From assembly GCF_000010165.1 (NCBI RefSeq), contig NC_012491.1:4471501-4535500 (forward strand): a DNA stretch of 64,000 nucleotides. The letters are read 5' to 3'. Positions 1 to 8,356 of the stretch are shown here, piece after piece; positions within the stretch are counted from its first letter, which is position 1, and each line of letters starts with the position of its first letter. The position numbers were made by a program, and so were the translations under genes. The DNA is from Brevibacillus brevis NBRC 100599. Its GTDB lineage: Bacteria > Bacillota > Bacilli > Brevibacillales > Brevibacillaceae. The notes beneath the pieces were generated by a model. The model was not told the DNA's origin. It did no database searches and saw only the letters and a program-made list of their open reading frames with translations.

Positions 1-1507
1 CTGCGTGGAGAGAGTATCCCATGCCAACACCGCCTCCATGGTGTACAGATACCCAGCTCGCTCCGCCTACCGCATTGATCATGGCATTGAGAATCGGCCA
101 GTCTGCAACCGCGTCGCTGCCATCCTTCATCGCTTCCGTCTCACGGTTTGGCGAAGCGACAGAACCGGAGTCCAGATGGTCACGCCCAATGACGATAGGG
201 GCCGATAGCTCACCGCGTGCCACCATCTCATTGATGATTTGACCAAAACGCGCACGCTCGCCATAGCCTAACCAGCAAATGCGGGAAGGCAGTCCCTGGA
301 ACTGAATGCGCTCCTGTGCCATGCGAATCCAGTTGCACAGATGCGTGTTGTAGGAAAACTCGCGCAGGATGACTTCGTCTGTCTTGTAAATATCCTCAGG
401 ATCGCCAGACAGCGCTACCCAACGGAACGGCCCCTTGCCCTCGCAAAACTGCGGACGGATATAGGCTGGCACAAAACCAGGAAAGCGGAACGCATCCTCC
501 ACACCCTCGTTTTTTGCCACCTGCCTGATGTTGTTACCATAGTCGAAAGTGACGGCTCCTTTTTCCTGCATGGCGAGCATCGCGCGGACGTGCTCAGCGA
601 TGCTTGCTTTTGCCCGAGATTCGTACGCTTTCGGATCGCGTGTCCGTAGTTCAGCTGCTTCCTCCAGTGACATACCGATGGGAATGTAGCCATTGAGTGG
701 ATCATGCGAGGAGGTCTGGTCCGTCAGCACATCCGGGATAAAGTCGCGAGCCAGCATGGCATCCAGCACTTCGGGAGCATTGCCCAACAAACCGATGGAA
801 ATGCCTTTTTTGTCACGTTTCGCTTCTTCCGCCAAACGGATCGCTTCATCCAGACTAGCTGTCATTACATCCAGGTATTTCGTGTCCAGTCTGCGTTGGA
901 TACGGGTCGGGTCCACCTCGATATTGATGCTCACACCGCCATTGAGCGATACGGCCAATGGTTGCGCACCACCCATGCCGCCCAAGCCTGCTGTGACGGT
1001 AATCGTTCCAGTCAGCGTGCCTTCAAAATGCTGGCGTGCCAGCTCTGCAAACGTCTCATACGTTCCTTGTACGATGCCCTGGCTGCCAATGTAAATCCAG
1101 CTTCCTGCTGTCATTTGTCCGTACATCATCAAACCCTTTTTGTCCAGCTCGTGGAAATGCTCCCAATTCGCCCAGGCAGGCACCAGGTTCGAGTTTGCCA
1201 ACAGCACACGCGGTGCATCGGTATGCGATTTGAATACAGCAACTGGCTTCCCAGACTGGATGAGGAGTGTTTCATCGCTCTCTAACGTTTGCAATGTTTT
1301 GACAATCGCATCGAAGCATTCCCAGTTCCGTGCCGCCTTGCCAATTCCGCCGTATACGACCAGATCCTCTGTACGCTCCGCTACATCAGGATTGAGGTTA
1401 TTCAAAAGCATGCGCAGCGCAGCTTCCTGCACCCATCCCTTTGTATGTAATTGGGTACCGGAAAAGGCTTGGATCAATTGTTCAACGGATTGTGTCGTCG
1501 TCATCAT
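1..1507 (-). CDS. hutU: Urocanate hydratase (urocanase), 3' end cut by window
   Basis: This enzyme converts urocanate to imidazolone propionate with tightly bound NAD+, the second step of histidine degradation in the cytoplasm. Reading the minus strand from ATG 1507 gives an open frame to the window edge. It contains urocanase segments such as [15 protein letters not shown] near residue 50, the Gly-rich [16 protein letters not shown] near residue 170 and [14 protein letters not shown] near residue 370. About 502 of the usual 550 or so residues are present; the C-terminus lies beyond base 1. Two ATG codons stand in tandem (1507 and 1504). The AGGTGG ribosome site is 2 nt from the first and 5 nt from the second, so 1504 may be the real start. 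The gene lies downstream of an AraC-type response regulator on the same strand. No other hut gene is in the window. Confidence 0.95.
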   Translation of the reverse strand, partial: MMTTTQSVEQLIQAFSGTQLHTKGWVQEAALRMLLNNLNPDVAERTEDLVVYGGIGKAARNWECFDAIVKTLQTLESDETLLIQSGKPVAVFKSHTDAPRVLLANSNLVPAWANWEHFHELDKKGLMMYGQMTAGSWIYIGSQGIVQGTYETFAELARQHFEGTLTGTITVTAGLGGMGGAQPLAVSLNGGVSINIEVDPTRIQRRLDTKYLDVMTASLDEAIRLAEEAKRDKKGISIGLLGNAPEVLDAMLARDFIPDVLTDQTSSHDPLNGYIPIGMSLEEAAELRTRDPKAYESRAKASIAEHVRAMLAMQEKGAVTFDYGNNIRQVAKNEGVEDAFRFPGFVPAYIRPQFCEGKGPFRWVALSGDPEDIYKTDEVILREFSYNTHLCNWIRMAQERIQFQGLPSRICWLGYGERARFGQIINEMVARGELSAPIVIGRDHLDSGSVASPNRETEAMKDGSDAVADWPILNAMINAVGGASWVSVHHGGGVGMGYSLHA

Positions 1508-1569
1508 TTCCACCTGCTTTTCTAAAAGGATGTACTTCTTAGCTCCATTGTAAAAAAGCACGGAAAGAC

Positions 1570-1600
1570 AAAAAAGACACCGCGCTTTCGATTTGGTGCC
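1570..1600 (-). terminator. Possible intrinsic terminator between response regulator and hutU
   Basis: Read on the minus strand, GGCACC and GGTGTC form a 6-bp stem (one G-U pair) followed by six T. It sits after the response-regulator stop and about 65 nt before hutU. It could end the regulator transcript or act as an attenuator for hutU. B. subtilis hut uses HutP antitermination, but I see no hutP here. The stem is short, so confidence is moderate. Confidence 0.45.
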
Positions 1601-1667
1601 TCTAATTTCGATTCACTTGCAACCGCATTCATGGTTTGACGAAAAAATCTGTCTTTTCTTTCGATTT

Positions 1668-3164
1668 CTATCTTTTCTTCTGATTTCGTAACAAACGTGG
1701 GGTTGTCCCTGTCTTTTCCTTAAAAATTTTACTGAAATAATTCGCGTTAATGAATCCACATCGCTCTGCCACCTCTTGGACAGACAAGGATGTTTCGAGA
1801 AGCAATCGACGTGCTTCTTTTACCCGCAAGGAAGTGAGAATCTGGCGGAAAGAGCTTCCTTGCTTTTGCGCGAGCAGCGTACTGAAATAGGATGGGCTCC
1901 GGTCGATATAGCGTGCGACTTCCTCCAGGCGCAGTGCCGGATCGGTATAACGTCCTTCTATATAGCGAATCGCCTGTTCCACGACATCCACACGTGATTC
2001 GTCGATGGGATGGTGAGCAGCATCAAGAAGCTGATTGATGAACAGCAGCAGTTCCACTACGATCCGATACAAGATCGGCGAGTACAGAATCGTTTCGAAA
2101 ACCCGGTGATACTCTTCTTCCAAAGGTGCGGAGTCAAGACCACGTGATTTCATGTACCGTCTGACTTGGGCCAAAATACTCGTCAGCCGAATACGCAACA
2201 ATCCCGGCTCTGGATAAGGCTCTTCCTTGTAAAAGAAGTGTGTATACAGCCACTGCTTCAACTCTTCCCGATTACCTTCATCCAGCATTTCTACCCAGGT
2301 GCGCTGTTCGGCGGGCGTCAAAAATGGGTCTATCATCGTCCAATTCACGGGATTGTCCATAACCGTCACTTGCCGATATCCTTTGAAAAAGCGCACTTGC
2401 AGGGCTTGGCTCGCCTCCGCATAATTTTCGTTCAAGCTCTGCTCATGGTTACTTGCGTCATACATGACCAAAAAGAGTGGCGCATCATTGTTTGCTTCCC
2501 AGTCCATCAGCAAACGCTTGCCCATTTGGTGGAGCGTAGAAGGCGAGACCGCAGCATCCATTGGAAAAACCCCCACAATGGTCTCCCCTAACGGCAAAAG
2601 ATCAGGTTTGTCGCGAAACGGATATTCTTCAAAAAAGCGCAGCAGCTCAGGATGCCGCTTCGGGTCCTCCAATTGAGCCAGCATGAGCGAGTAAGACTTG
2701 GCTTGTACATGCCCGGGGAAAAACAGGTCTAGATACGAGACATCCCTGTGTTTGTCCGCTCCTGTTCCCTTCTCTTCGTTCACTCGCTTTCGATCCAAGC
2801 GCTCCTGACAGCATCTCGTCAGGATTCTCCTGATGTATTCCGGTGTCTGTGGCTTTAACCATAGATCGCGTGCAAAAAGTCCAATTCCCTGCATCGCGCG
2901 CTCAAATGTCGCCTCTGATGTGGTCACCACAACAGTCGGACGATATTGATCCACCAAAAGCTTCAGTCGGTCCCACTGCCCGCGCCCGATCATGTCTAGT
3001 TCAATACAGAGCACTTCCGGTGTATGCGCTTCCATCATTTCAAAAACGTCTTCCATGGTCCCGGCACTATGCACCTTGTCATACGGAATGGCATAGCTGT
3101 TGACGAGCCATCCGATCCCGATTCTTTCGTTCGAGTCTCGATCCGCTATCAAAATGCTGGGCAT
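1668..3164 (-). CDS. AraC-family response regulator with atypical receiver (YesN-like)
   Basis: A 498-residue transcription factor with an N-terminal receiver-like domain (about 1-120), a long middle region without a family I recognise (about 150-380), and a C-terminal AraC double helix-turn-helix (about 395-495, with EEVARYIDRSPSYFSTLLAQ and VAERCGFINANYFSKIFKE). The conserved receiver Lys is present in LWLKPQTP. The segment that should end in the phosphoacceptor Asp reads PEVLCIEL, which puts Glu there. The acidic pocket reads IADRDS rather than a typical DDE. This suggests activity independent of phosphorylation; that is inference. No histidine kinase is adjacent, although YesN-type regulators usually pair with YesM-type kinases. 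The start has a GGAGG site 7 nt upstream. It may control hutU downstream, but the sequence does not prove this. Confidence 0.85.
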   Translation of the reverse strand: MPSILIADRDSNERIGIGWLVNSYAIPYDKVHSAGTMEDVFEMMEAHTPEVLCIELDMIGRGQWDRLKLLVDQYRPTVVVTTSEATFERAMQGIGLFARDLWLKPQTPEYIRRILTRCCQERLDRKRVNEEKGTGADKHRDVSYLDLFFPGHVQAKSYSLMLAQLEDPKRHPELLRFFEEYPFRDKPDLLPLGETIVGVFPMDAAVSPSTLHQMGKRLLMDWEANNDAPLFLVMYDASNHEQSLNENYAEASQALQVRFFKGYRQVTVMDNPVNWTMIDPFLTPAEQRTWVEMLDEGNREELKQWLYTHFFYKEEPYPEPGLLRIRLTSILAQVRRYMKSRGLDSAPLEEEYHRVFETILYSPILYRIVVELLLFINQLLDAAHHPIDESRVDVVEQAIRYIEGRYTDPALRLEEVARYIDRSPSYFSTLLAQKQGSSFRQILTSLRVKEARRLLLETSLSVQEVAERCGFINANYFSKIFKEKTGTTPRLLRNQKKR

Positions 3165-3220
3165 AAGCTGGCCTCCTTTTTAGAGCGATCAGAAAAGTGA
3201 GACATCTTTCCCTATGAAAC

Positions 3221-3249
3221 AAAGGTTGCCCATAAATGGACAACCTTTT
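3221..3249 (-). terminator. Intrinsic terminator of signal peptidase gene
   Basis: On the minus strand AAAAGGTTG and CAACCTTTG form an 8-9 bp stem with a 12-nt loop, followed by a short T-rich stretch. It lies 14 nt after the signal peptidase stop codon and separates that gene from the response regulator downstream. Confidence 0.8.
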
Positions 3250-3262
3250 CTCCTTCACGGTC

Positions 3263-3832
3263 TTACTTCTTAAGAGGATTTTCGATCATGGTTCCCATCA
3301 CATGATCCAGCGGAATAAAGCCAATATCGCGGGAATCTGTGCTGTGATTTCGGTTATCTCCCATGACAAAAATATGATCGGCTGGAACCGTGATCTTTCC
3401 GTCCGCTACATATTCCATCGTTTCTTTGATGTATGGTTCGTTCAATGCCTCACCGTTTCGATACACCTTGTTGTCTTTGAACTCCAGTACGTCGCCTGGT
3501 TTTCCAATGACGCGCTTGACATACATCGTGTGATCATCAGCTTGACCTGTGACCAGCGACACCAAGGGATGCCCCATGATATCGTCCATCAATGTACGGT
3601 TTCGTTCTACCCGACTGTCGATCACGACAATATCGCCGTAATCTGGCAAATAAGAAAACGTGTGTGATAGTTTAGACACATATATGCGCTGTTCGTCTTG
3701 TAAGGTAGGGTCCATGGAATGCCCATCAACCTTGAATGGTTGAAATACAAAAATTCCGAGGACAAGAGCGAAAACGACAGCAAAGGTTATCGATCGAATC
3801 CATCCTAATACTTCTCTCATTTCTTTTGGCAC
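3263..3832 (-). CDS. lepB: Type I signal peptidase
   Basis: A membrane-anchored serine protease (189 residues, SipS-size) that removes signal peptides from secreted proteins on the outer face of the membrane. One N-terminal membrane segment (about 12-32) precedes the catalytic Ser in VDGHSMDPTL. The catalytic Lys lies in YVKRVIGKPGD, and the conserved box GDNRNHSTDSRDIG follows near residue 155. The family acts as a Ser-Lys dyad. The gene has its own promoter (3870-3898) and terminator, so it is a single-gene unit set between two unrelated regulators. Firmicutes usually carry several such peptidases; which paralog this is cannot be told from sequence alone. Confidence 0.96.
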   Translation of the reverse strand: MPKEMREVLGWIRSITFAVVFALVLGIFVFQPFKVDGHSMDPTLQDEQRIYVSKLSHTFSYLPDYGDIVVIDSRVERNRTLMDDIMGHPLVSLVTGQADDHTMYVKRVIGKPGDVLEFKDNKVYRNGEALNEPYIKETMEYVADGKITVPADHIFVMGDNRNHSTDSRDIGFIPLDHVMGTMIENPLKK

Positions 3833-3869
3833 TCCTTCCTTTTACCACTCTACTTCCGGTATCGAAACC

Positions 3870-3898
3870 ATCATACCACATTATCCGCTCAATCCCAA
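3870..3898 (-). promoter_or_regulatory. Sigma-A promoter of signal peptidase gene
   Basis: On the minus strand TTGGGA (3898-3893), a 17-nt spacer and TATGAT (3875-3870) fit a vegetative promoter about 40 nt before the signal peptidase ATG. Confidence 0.6.
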
Positions 3899-3918
3899 AA
3901 AATCGACCAGAAGTCGGA

Positions 3919-5700
3919 TCAGGTGATACCGTACTCGCGCAGTTTCCGAAACAGCGTTGCCCGGCTTATACCTAATAGCGCAGCTGCTTCTTCTTTTCTT
4001 CCGTTTCTATCACGGATTTGTTGCATCGCGGTATCGATTGCCGCTCGTTCCAATTCTTTCAGCAGGAGTCCTTGCTTTTGCCAATCAAATGGCCCCTGAC
4101 TTTCTTCTACGGAATGCGGAGAAGATTCACGTAGCCTTCCCGTTCGAATGGGCAAGCTCGCAGGCTGGACCCAAGAGGTTGCCTCCATATTGACCGCATA
4201 TTCGATGACATTTTCCAACTCTCGGACGTTTCCTCTCCAGTCGTGATGGAACAGGATGTTTTGCGTCTCCTTGGAAAAACCGTGCAACCCCTTCCCCACC
4301 CGATTCGCATGCGCCAAAAGGATATCGTTTGCCAAAGGCAGGATATCCTCTCTTCGTTCTCGTAGCGAGGGCAAGTGGATGGGAATCACATGCAACCGAT
4401 AGTACAGGTCCAGCCGAAACAGCCCCGCGTCTACCCGCTCCTGCAAATCCAGATGGGTCGCTGCAATGATCCTTGCCGCTAAGCGTATAGGCTTGCCGTT
4501 CCCTCCTATTCGGTACAGTTCCTTTTCTTGCAAGACGCGCAGCAGCTTGCTCTGTAAATGCATAGACATATCTCCGATTTCATCGAGGAACAGTGTGCCT
4601 TTACCTGCGACCTCAAACAAACCCGGTTTTCCACCTTTTCGTGCTCCTGTAAATGAGCCTTCCTCGTAACCGAACAACTCGCTTTCCATCAAATGCTCAG
4701 GGATTGCGGCGCAATTAATCGAAAGGAACGGCTCGTCACGGCGAGGGCTTGCCTGATGAATGGCTTTGGCAAAGAGCTCCTTTCCGGTTCCACTTTCACC
4801 TTGGAGCAGGACAGTCGAATCACTGGCCGCCACACGTCTTGCTACTTCCTTTGCCTGTACAATCGCAGGACTGTTACCACCAATCATCCGAAAAGGGTCG
4901 GGCTCCGAATATCCACTAACCTGCCTTGCGATTTGCACGACTTCCTGCACATCATCAAGCGTAATCACCCATTCTTTGACCGTTCCGGCCAGTAGAATGG
5001 GCTTGATGGCAAACAAAAATGTCTTATCTTCCTGCCCGACTGACAAAACGACCTGCTTTGGCGCTGACTGCGCAGCATCTGCAAGTCGGATGGCATCTAT
5101 CCATTCTGCCGTTTGACTGTCGTCATGATCGAGCTGCAAATATTGACGGGCACGCTGGTTCGCCTGAATAATTCGATTGTCTTGATCGACGAGAAAGACT
5201 GCTTTATCCATTTCATCCATGACGACACGCAGCTTTTCTACCGTATGCAACTGCTCGACGTACAAGTAGTGCTCTTTTAGCTTAATGGCGATCAGCTCGG
5301 CCATTTTTTGCAAATAGGTCAATATCGCGTCCACATCTGCAAACAACCGCTCGCGCTGCTCCTCATCGAAAGCGAGTAGGCCGATCACCCCAATATTTTC
5401 ATTGTCTAATTGTATCGGGCAGCAAATCTCTCCCGTCTCCGTACAATTTCCATAATGCATACAGGGTCGACACCGCTCATCCTGCCCCGGATTCATGATC
5501 ACAACAGGATGTCCAGCGAGCAACGACTCCCGATATATATGATCCTCTCCTGCCATCGTCCGCAAAACGCCAGCCTCATTCTTCCCCGTCCCTGCGATCC
5601 GCAAAAACTGACTGTCCGCAATCTCTACCTCTACGCGCAAAACGGATGCAACAGCCGAAGCAATCTGTTGCACACTCTCTTGAATATCTCGCAAGGGCAT
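3919..5700 (-). CDS. Sigma-54-dependent activator of the ygeXY-like operon
   Basis: A 593-residue enhancer-binding protein. Residues 1-125 form a sensor-like region with a Cys cluster (C-R-P-C, then C-T-E, then C-C-P-I, about residues 78-96). A PAS-like region follows (about 130-240). The AAA+ domain (about 265-500) has Walker A GESGTGKE, the sigma-54 contact loop as GSFTGA instead of GAFTGA, and Walker B TLFLDEIGD. A Fis-type helix-turn-helix ends the protein (KEEAAALLGISRATLFRKL). It works by hydrolysing ATP to open sigma-54 polymerase. It lies directly downstream of the YgeY/YgeX-like genes, which have a sigma-54 promoter, as E. coli ygeV sits beside ygeX and ygeY, so it is the likely local activator. 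The ligand is unknown. The start ATG has GGAGGGG 7 nt upstream. Confidence 0.92.
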   Translation of the reverse strand: MPLRDIQESVQQIASAVASVLRVEVEIADSQFLRIAGTGKNEAGVLRTMAGEDHIYRESLLAGHPVVIMNPGQDERCRPCMHYGNCTETGEICCPIQLDNENIGVIGLLAFDEEQRERLFADVDAILTYLQKMAELIAIKLKEHYLYVEQLHTVEKLRVVMDEMDKAVFLVDQDNRIIQANQRARQYLQLDHDDSQTAEWIDAIRLADAAQSAPKQVVLSVGQEDKTFLFAIKPILLAGTVKEWVITLDDVQEVVQIARQVSGYSEPDPFRMIGGNSPAIVQAKEVARRVAASDSTVLLQGESGTGKELFAKAIHQASPRRDEPFLSINCAAIPEHLMESELFGYEEGSFTGARKGGKPGLFEVAGKGTLFLDEIGDMSMHLQSKLLRVLQEKELYRIGGNGKPIRLAARIIAATHLDLQERVDAGLFRLDLYYRLHVIPIHLPSLRERREDILPLANDILLAHANRVGKGLHGFSKETQNILFHHDWRGNVRELENVIEYAVNMEATSWVQPASLPIRTGRLRESSPHSVEESQGPFDWQKQGLLLKELERAAIDTAMQQIRDRNGRKEEAAALLGISRATLFRKLREYGIT

Positions 5701-5759
5701 CTGGCTTCCCCTCCCGTCAATCTCTTGCCTCCATTATAACGTATCATAGGAGAAGCCAG
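5701..5759 (-). promoter_or_regulatory. Internal promoter and SD-sequestering inverted repeat before the sigma-54 activator
   Basis: On the minus strand CTGGCTTCTCC (5759-5749) can pair with GGGGAAGCCAG (5711-5701) over 11 bp with one G-U. The second arm overlaps the Shine-Dalgarno region of the activator gene. A TATAAT (5738-5733) lies between the arms. Read-through mRNA from ygeXY would contain both arms; mRNA started at the internal promoter would lack the first. The pairing is seen in the sequence; the regulatory meaning is inferred. Confidence 0.5.
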
Positions 5760-5774
5760 CCCTCTATGCCATTT

Positions 5775-6935
5775 TTACTGGCAAAAATCGCAAATCGTCT
5801 CCACCAAGATGGCACTCATGTCTACCAAGCTATCCACCTCTACATATTCGACTGCGGCATGCAAACCGGCTCCCACTGGTCCAAACAAGACAGTGGGGAT
5901 TCCCGCTTCCTGCAACAAAGCTGCATCCGTCCATCCCGAGAATCCGCATACTTCGGGTATTTTTCCCATCACGCTCTTACACGCTGCCTGAAGAGCTAAA
6001 TAAAGGGGTTCATCCAGCCCGAACTCAAATGGCTCTCGCAAAAATGACAGCTCAGCGCTTGCTTGAAACGTCTCATCTTCAGCGCGCAGCTTCTGTAGTA
6101 ATGCTTCGATTTCATTGGCCACGTCTGCCTCTGTCTCGCCTGGCAGCGTCCTTCTCTCCCAATCGATGCGGCAATAGTCTGGGTAGGTCGACAGCTCCGT
6201 TCCACCCTGAATGATTGAAGCATGAACAGATGCCGCACCGAGTATCGGATGAACTGGCCCTTGAGCCAACCTGTCTGAAAGACGCTCCAGCTCTTGCAGG
6301 ACCCTGCCCGCCCGAACGATTGCATCAATCCCTTCTGCTGGACGACTTCCGTGAGCTGCCTTGCCCAGCACCTCGCACTTGACCCAAGCAAAACCTCTGT
6401 GTACGACACCAATCGCCAGATCGGAAGGCTCACAGCATATCGCCGCATCTGCTTTGTACGCTTTTACCAGCTCCTCCGTGCCGATGCTTTTATATTCCTC
6501 GTCAGCGACAAAAGTCAAAATGACATCTCCTGCCAACGGAACCTTTACTTGTGCGATCGCCTCTACTGCGGCGATCATGGCCCCCAGACTTCCCTTCATG
6601 TCCTGACTGCCTCTGCCGAAAATTTTGTTGTCTGCAAGGGTAGGCTCAAACGGCGGAATCTCCATGCGCTTGGCACTTACGGTGTCCATATGTCCGTTGA
6701 GCATCAAGGATTTTCCACCGCCTGTTCCGCGTAAAATCCCGACGACATTGACCGCTGTGTCGTTAATCGGCGTGACGTGAACCTCCAGTCCTGCCGTCTG
6801 TAAACGATCTCGAATAAAAGCAGCCATCTCTTTTTCGCCCGGCCCATCCTCATCGAGGTATGGATTTACGGAGTCGATACGGATTAAGTTCTGCACCAAT
6901 GAAATCAGTTCGTCTCGATTGATCGTCACGTTCAT
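5775..6935 (-). CDS. ygeY: M20-family metallopeptidase (YgeY/ArgE/DapE type)
   Basis: A cytoplasmic zinc peptidase or deacylase of 386 residues. Metal and catalytic motifs are visible: LNGHMDTV near residue 75 (His ligand and Asp), FGRGSQDMKG (bridging Asp), ADEEYKS (catalytic and ligand Glu pair), CCEPSD, and HAAVEYVE near the C-terminus. The start at 6935 overlaps the upstream gene stop by ATGA and has GAGGGGGA 9 nt before it; a longer start at 6962 is possible but poorer. Coupling to a diaminopropionate ammonia-lyase matches E. coli ygeX-ygeY. By that analogy it may free the lyase substrate from an acylated or peptide precursor. The symbol is by synteny and family; the true substrate is unknown. 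Confidence 0.88.
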   Translation of the reverse strand: MNVTINRDELISLVQNLIRIDSVNPYLDEDGPGEKEMAAFIRDRLQTAGLEVHVTPINDTAVNVVGILRGTGGGKSLMLNGHMDTVSAKRMEIPPFEPTLADNKIFGRGSQDMKGSLGAMIAAVEAIAQVKVPLAGDVILTFVADEEYKSIGTEELVKAYKADAAICCEPSDLAIGVVHRGFAWVKCEVLGKAAHGSRPAEGIDAIVRAGRVLQELERLSDRLAQGPVHPILGAASVHASIIQGGTELSTYPDYCRIDWERRTLPGETEADVANEIEALLQKLRAEDETFQASAELSFLREPFEFGLDEPLYLALQAACKSVMGKIPEVCGFSGWTDAALLQEAGIPTVLFGPVGAGLHAAVEYVEVDSLVDMSAILVETICDFCQ

Positions 6936-8176
6936 TTTGTCATTTCCCCCTCTTCCCGGCATGCGCCTTCCCAGATGATGCGTTTGTATATATCCTGATC
7001 CGTGTCCCCTTCCGTACTAAAGCACAGAACAACGGAATTTTCATGTAAGCCAAGCTGCTCACGCTGTTGATGATACATTGGTTTGCTCATCAAGGCAGCG
7101 AGTAGCCCTACGCCGACTGCTCCACTTTCCCCGCTCACAATAGAAGGGTCGCCTCCTGTCGGTGCTGCAAGTATACGCATGCCGTTTGCCGCCACGTAAT
7201 CGGCACAACTGACGAAGAAGTCTGCATGTTCCTGCAAGATTTCCCATGCCAGCGGATTCGGCTCGCCACATGCCAGTCCTGCCATGATGGTTCCTAGCTC
7301 TCCTGTAGCAGCATGTGGTTGTCCGTCGTTCTCTTCTGCTGAGAGGACCATGCAATTGGCGCTATGCGGCTCGACGATCACGGTTGTTAGGTTTTTGTTT
7401 GCTTGCGCCGCTACGAAATATCCCAAGACTGCGGCAGCCATGGAACCGACACCTGCCTGCAAGAATAGATGCGTCGGCTGTTTGGCGTCCATGGTGGCTG
7501 AGAGTTGTTCCATCGCCTCTGCTGCCATCGTCGTATAGCCCTGCATGATCCATGTGGGAATGGTCGTGTAGCCTTCCCATGCCGTATCTTGAATCACTTG
7601 CCAACCACGTTCCTTGGCCATTTGTTCTGAGAGACGCACTGCTTCATCGTAGTTTCCATTGATGACGTGAGCTTGTGCGCCGGCCTCGCGGATCGCATCT
7701 ACCCGTTGTTGGGCGGAGCCTTTGGGCAAGTATACAACGGCATGCTGTCCGAGCTCCTTAGCAGCCCAGGCAACGGCCCTTCCGTGATTGCCATCTGTCG
7801 CCGTGACGAAAGTGACTTCTCCGATTCGCTCTCTCACTTCTTGGGAGCACAGTGCCTCGAAGGTCATCTCTTCTGTCGATATGCCCAACTTCTCGCACAA
7901 GAAACGCGCCATCGCGTAAGAAGCACCCAGAACTTTGAAGGCATTGAGGCCGAAGCGTTTGGACTCATCTTTTACAAGTACTTGTCCTACTCCCAGCTCA
8001 CGTGCTAACGCAGGCAATGTAACGAGAGGAGTCGGCTCGTAGTTTGCGAGAGATTGATGAAAGGCTTTGGCAAAACGGGATTCTATTGGGGTCAAATAAG
8101 CAGGAATGCGAGCACTCTCGTTATTTTTTCTCTTGTTTTTTACGACGTAGATTGGTGGTTGATTACCTTTATCCAT
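6932..8176 (-). CDS. ygeX: Diaminopropionate ammonia-lyase
   Basis: A PLP-dependent fold-type II enzyme of 414 residues that splits 2,3-diaminopropionate to pyruvate and two ammonia. The family signature around the PLP lysine is clear: DESKRFGLNAFKVLG near residue 75, with Lys in NAFK. TATDGNHGRAVAW (about 130) and the Gly-rich phosphate loop AAPTGGDPSIVSGESGAVG (about 345) also fit. The start has GAGGAGGT 9 nt upstream. It is first in an operon with the M20 peptidase and sigma-54 activator, with a sigma-54 promoter about 30 nt before the transcript start region. The set suggests inducible use of a diaminopropionate-containing compound as nitrogen and carbon source, made when the activator senses its ligand. 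Confidence 0.93.
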   Translation of the reverse strand: MDKGNQPPIYVVKNKRKNNESARIPAYLTPIESRFAKAFHQSLANYEPTPLVTLPALARELGVGQVLVKDESKRFGLNAFKVLGASYAMARFLCEKLGISTEEMTFEALCSQEVRERIGEVTFVTATDGNHGRAVAWAAKELGQHAVVYLPKGSAQQRVDAIREAGAQAHVINGNYDEAVRLSEQMAKERGWQVIQDTAWEGYTTIPTWIMQGYTTMAAEAMEQLSATMDAKQPTHLFLQAGVGSMAAAVLGYFVAAQANKNLTTVIVEPHSANCMVLSAEENDGQPHAATGELGTIMAGLACGEPNPLAWEILQEHADFFVSCADYVAANGMRILAAPTGGDPSIVSGESGAVGVGLLAALMSKPMYHQQREQLGLHENSVVLCFSTEGDTDQDIYKRIIWEGACREEGEMTK

Positions 8177-8217
8177 TTGATGTGTACCTCCTCGGTTGGT
8201 TTCATCCTATTGAAAAA

Positions 8218-8232
8218 GCAAGGATCGTGCCA
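8218..8232 (-). promoter_or_regulatory. Sigma-54 (-24/-12) promoter of ygeX operon
   Basis: On the minus strand TGGCAC-GATCC-TTGC matches the sigma-54 consensus TGGCAC-N5-TTGC exactly, followed by TTTT. It lies 42 nt upstream of the ygeX ATG, giving a leader of about 30 nt. The operon carries its own sigma-54 activator. Confidence 0.9.
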
Positions 8233-8274
8233 ACGGTATGAGGCCGTGGATGGCTTATTGTTTTGGTGATAATC

Positions 8275-8330
8275 GTATCAAAATGAGATTTTGTTGTATC
8301 AATTTGATACTTTAAGTCTTGATTTGATAC
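8275..8330. promoter_or_regulatory. Three phased upstream activator sites for the sigma-54 regulator
   Basis: A perfect 15-bp palindrome GTATCAATTTGATAC lies at 8296-8310. Degenerate copies lie at 8275-8289 (GTATCAAAATGAGAT) and 8316-8330 (GTCTTGATTTGATAC). Their centres (8282, 8303, 8323) are 21 and 20 bp apart, two helical turns each, so all face the same side. They lie about 45-100 bp behind the -24 element, a normal enhancer position for a sigma-54 activator. Confidence 0.75.
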
Positions 8331-8356
8331 TTGCTATTCCTGCTGCTGTGGTGGGA

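Noticed and set aside
704-1285. A 193-codon plus-strand open frame at the left edge
   Set aside because: It is antisense to the clear urocanase reading frame that runs from 1507 to the window edge.
1508-1540. An eight-codon frame (MELRSTSF) just upstream of hutU as a leader peptide
   Set aside because: It has no ribosome site and no complementary RNA structure, unlike the leader at 15803-15832.
1600-1670. Three AATCGAAA repeats near the hutU leader as a protein-binding array
   Set aside because: The spacing is irregular and one copy lies in a terminator loop and another by the preceding gene end; the A/T-rich context makes chance likely.
8281-8340. GTATCAA-type repeats as a CRISPR-like or iteron array
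   Set aside because: There are only three degenerate copies, phased at two helical turns behind a sigma-54 promoter, which fits enhancer sites better.
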